DNA of 64,000 nucleotides, taken from NCBI RefSeq assembly GCF_001680005.1, contig NC_033556.1:992001-1056000 (forward strand), written 5' to 3'. Numbering within the stretch: position 1 is the stretch's first letter; each line of letters opens with the position of its first letter. Position numbers and translations under genes: made by a program. Below, one piece after another: positions 61,934 through 64,000 of this stretch. The notes beneath the pieces were generated by a model that worked only from the letters and a program-made list of their open reading frames with translations, was not told where the DNA came from and searched no databases. This DNA is from Plasmodium coatneyi (taxonomy: Eukaryota > Apicomplexa > Aconoidasida > Haemosporida > Plasmodiidae).

Positions 61934-64000
61934 AAAGGGTGGAATGCCCCCTAGCGCGCGGCTCGGAGTGGGCAAGTGAAGATGCCCAAATATATTTGAA
62001 GGCGCCTGAATGTATCCGAAGATGCGCCAATTTGTCCCGATTTTACACAATATGCAAATGCTCACCGCATGCCAGTCGTTTCGAACTCCCACGTGGGGTA
62101 GATGCCTGTCGGTCGAGCGTTATGTTACGACTGGGCTGCGCTTTTACGAGGCAAGGGACCACCTCCGTATGGCCAATCTTTATTGCATTTGCGCGCAAAA
62201 GAGTTTCACTTGTGTGTGCATATACATCTGCACACGAGCATCTATGTGTTGGCCATGTGCCCTTTGGTGGAAACACCTGAGTGCATTCGAATGTGCACAA
62301 GTGCAAATTTACATGTACATGCGTAACTAAGAAACTACAATATATACTGAATAGGTAGGTTTGAAAAGAGACAAGGGAGGAAAAAAAGAAAAAAAAAAGG
62401 AGCGCTCGTAAGGTAAAGCTGTTGTGGGGCTTTTTTTTATAGTGTTCGCTTTTTTTGTGTTGTAAGTTTACGAGTGGTGTAATTCTTCCCGTCGGCGAAG
62501 TCCATTTTGGTGGGAAGGTTGGGGAAGGCTAATTCTTTATTTGGGTGGGTGGTCTCAAATCGCAAGAAGTGAGAATTCCCCAATGCAGTGTGATTCCTCC
62601 TCTATTCGATAATTAAAGGGAGTTATTCGAGTTGACCTTGTTTGGGAGAGGCGTAAAAAAAAAAAAAAAAAAAAAAAATTGCGACATAATTTGTGTAGTA
62701 GCGTTTTAGAAAAATGCATATGGTGAATGTGTTTTGTTTCCCTTTAGAGAGGGTAAAATGAAGCGTTTTTTTTTTTCAATAGGATGGCTTTTTTTTTGGA
62801 GGGACTAATTTGGAATATTTTTACGATATGAGCAGGTTTGTTTTAAATGACCATGTTAAGGGCAATAATTATTGACCTCTATAGGGGAATGGAAGATTTT
62901 TTATGAAGAAAATACACAAAAGGGATGGAAACAAAGTGGAAAAACGTACATTATATATATATATATTTTTCTTTTTGCGTTATTTTGTACACTTATTTGT
63001 TTCAAATATGAGTGTAAAGGGTGAACAAGTGCGAACATATTTAGTGCGCGGTTGTGATGAGCGTGAGATTTGCGCCCAAATTTGGGGGATCCTTTGGAAT
63101 GTTTTTTCCTTATGAGGCGGAAACAGACTTAGCTAGTAGGAAGTGGCGTGCACTATGGCGCTGCCTTGATGAGGAATTACTAAATTTGGGAGGATGGCTG
63201 GAACATTAGTACTGTACACAAATATTGGGAATCACCAAAAATGGGGCAAGCCATTTTTGGGGTTGAAGAATAGGCAAGGTGTGTTCAAGGAAAATGGGCG
63301 CTCGCAGGGGCACATAGAAAGATATTACGTTCACGAGAGGTACACTATTGATATTGAAAATATAACTCAATGGAAAAGATTTGATAGTGAATATCAGGTT
63401 CTTACAAAAGATAAGATAATTATTCTGAGGTTCTTAAATACATAGCAGCTCGAGGTGTAATCAATTAGGTGACTAGGTATTAGTACAATTGACTAATCTC
63501 AGCTTAGCGAACGATATCTTGCATGAACATGTTGTGACTGTGAAATGGGATAAGGAAAGCAACGATAGAGAAGTAATTTAAAGTATAACTAATTTAGTAA
63601 CGAAAGTAAAGTTAAAGTAATTATAGTGGAACGGAAAAGACACATTTAGTGAGCATTTAAAGAGTGGCAATGTTATAAACTGCTTGAAAGCTGATGGCAT
63701 GTTTTTATGCATCCCTCTTAAGTAACCTTTTTTTAAAGGTAATTGTGATAAAGGCAAGTATAAAAGAATGAACGTGGAAAGTTAAAGTTATAAAGGACCA
63801 ATTTTTTAATTTCCCCCTTAAATCGGCACAATATAGGAAAGGAAATGATACGATGCAACCACCCATCCTTTTTTAAGGTTTTTTGAAACGGCACAACGAA
63901 AAATTAAGGAAAGTTTATTTGTTTGATATATAGCTAACTACTCGTAATAAGACTGTGTTGAAAAGTATAGATATTTTAATGGCATATTTGCCTAAGCCTC
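61934..64000. other. AT-rich right flank, no convincing gene
   Basis: The last 2 kb downstream of WARP become visibly richer in A and T, with short direct TA runs (62951-62966), an A run at 62655-62678 and few long open frames. Two frames (62903-63115 and 63194-63445) start with ATG, but neither shows a domain, signal peptide or splice context that I would accept. This looks like the approach to a subtelomeric region; no telomere repeat is present. Confidence 0.5.

Noticed and set aside
63194..63445. 83-codon frame near the right edge
   Set aside because: It has an ATG and reasonable composition, but no signal peptide, domain or splice signals, and AT-rich flank sequence yields such frames often. 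It might be a fragment of a subtelomeric family member, but I cannot support it.
1..64000. CRISPR arrays, insertion sequences, prokaryotic operons or integrated virus
   Set aside because: The gene content, introns and domain set are eukaryotic and apicomplexan; no spaced direct-repeat array, transposase, reverse transcriptase or viral gene was found.

Overview
The window looks like nuclear DNA of a malaria parasite (Plasmodium), most likely from the simian/vivax-type clade (P. vivax, P. cynomolgi, P. knowlesi and relatives). Three things point there. Genes have moderate-GC coding sequence, while spacers are full of long poly-A/poly-T tracts. Proteins are very long, with hydrophilic Asn/Lys/Gly/Ser-rich insertions inside recognisable domains. 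Several genes are Plasmodium- or apicomplexan-specific: an ApiAP2 factor, the large NAD-type glutamate dehydrogenase, an LSD2-like demethylase and the ookinete protein WARP. The species cannot be fixed from the sequence alone. From memory, the order AP2 - GDH3 - LSD2 - PMI - SENP2 - ... - WARP matches the left end of P. falciparum chromosome 8 read from the interior towards the telomere; I could not check this.

Layout, left to right: a minus-strand partial gene cut by the window edge (1-963); PWP2/UTP1, a ribosome-biogenesis WD40 protein (2848-5991, +); 1-Cys peroxiredoxin (6429-7091, -); an ApiAP2 transcription factor with one C-terminal AP2 domain split by an intron (10603-17640, +); NAD-glutamate dehydrogenase GDH3 (18114-21677, -); a giant LSD2-like amine oxidase with an extended PHD finger (23800-33717, -); mannose-6-phosphate isomerase (40418-43072, +); a SUMO protease of the ULP/SENP family in three exons (43852-48732, -); a small putative membrane protein (51358-51732, +); NOL10/ENP2, another nucleolar WD40 protein (52651-54396, +); a five-exon TKL-like protein kinase (56821-59781, +); and WARP, a secreted von Willebrand A-domain protein (61049-61933, +). 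After WARP the sequence becomes AT-rich with no convincing gene, as expected on approach to a subtelomere.

Functionally this is a housekeeping block, not one pathway. Two genes serve small-subunit rRNA processing (PWP2, NOL10). Three act on gene regulation (ApiAP2, LSD2, SUMO protease). Others are metabolic or redox (GDH3, PMI, 1-Cys Prx). WARP belongs to the mosquito-stage invasion repertoire. Divergent gene pairs are separated by 1.9 to 6.7 kb and convergent pairs by only about 0.4 to 0.8 kb, consistent with promoters occupying the divergent spacers. No RNA gene, CRISPR array or classical mobile element could be supported. The most unusual non-coding signals are a pair of near-identical poly-A-containing repeats 20 kb apart, one just upstream of the PMI start codon; a hairpin at 60.4 kb with two mutually exclusive folds; and a short dispersed inverted motif in several spacers.
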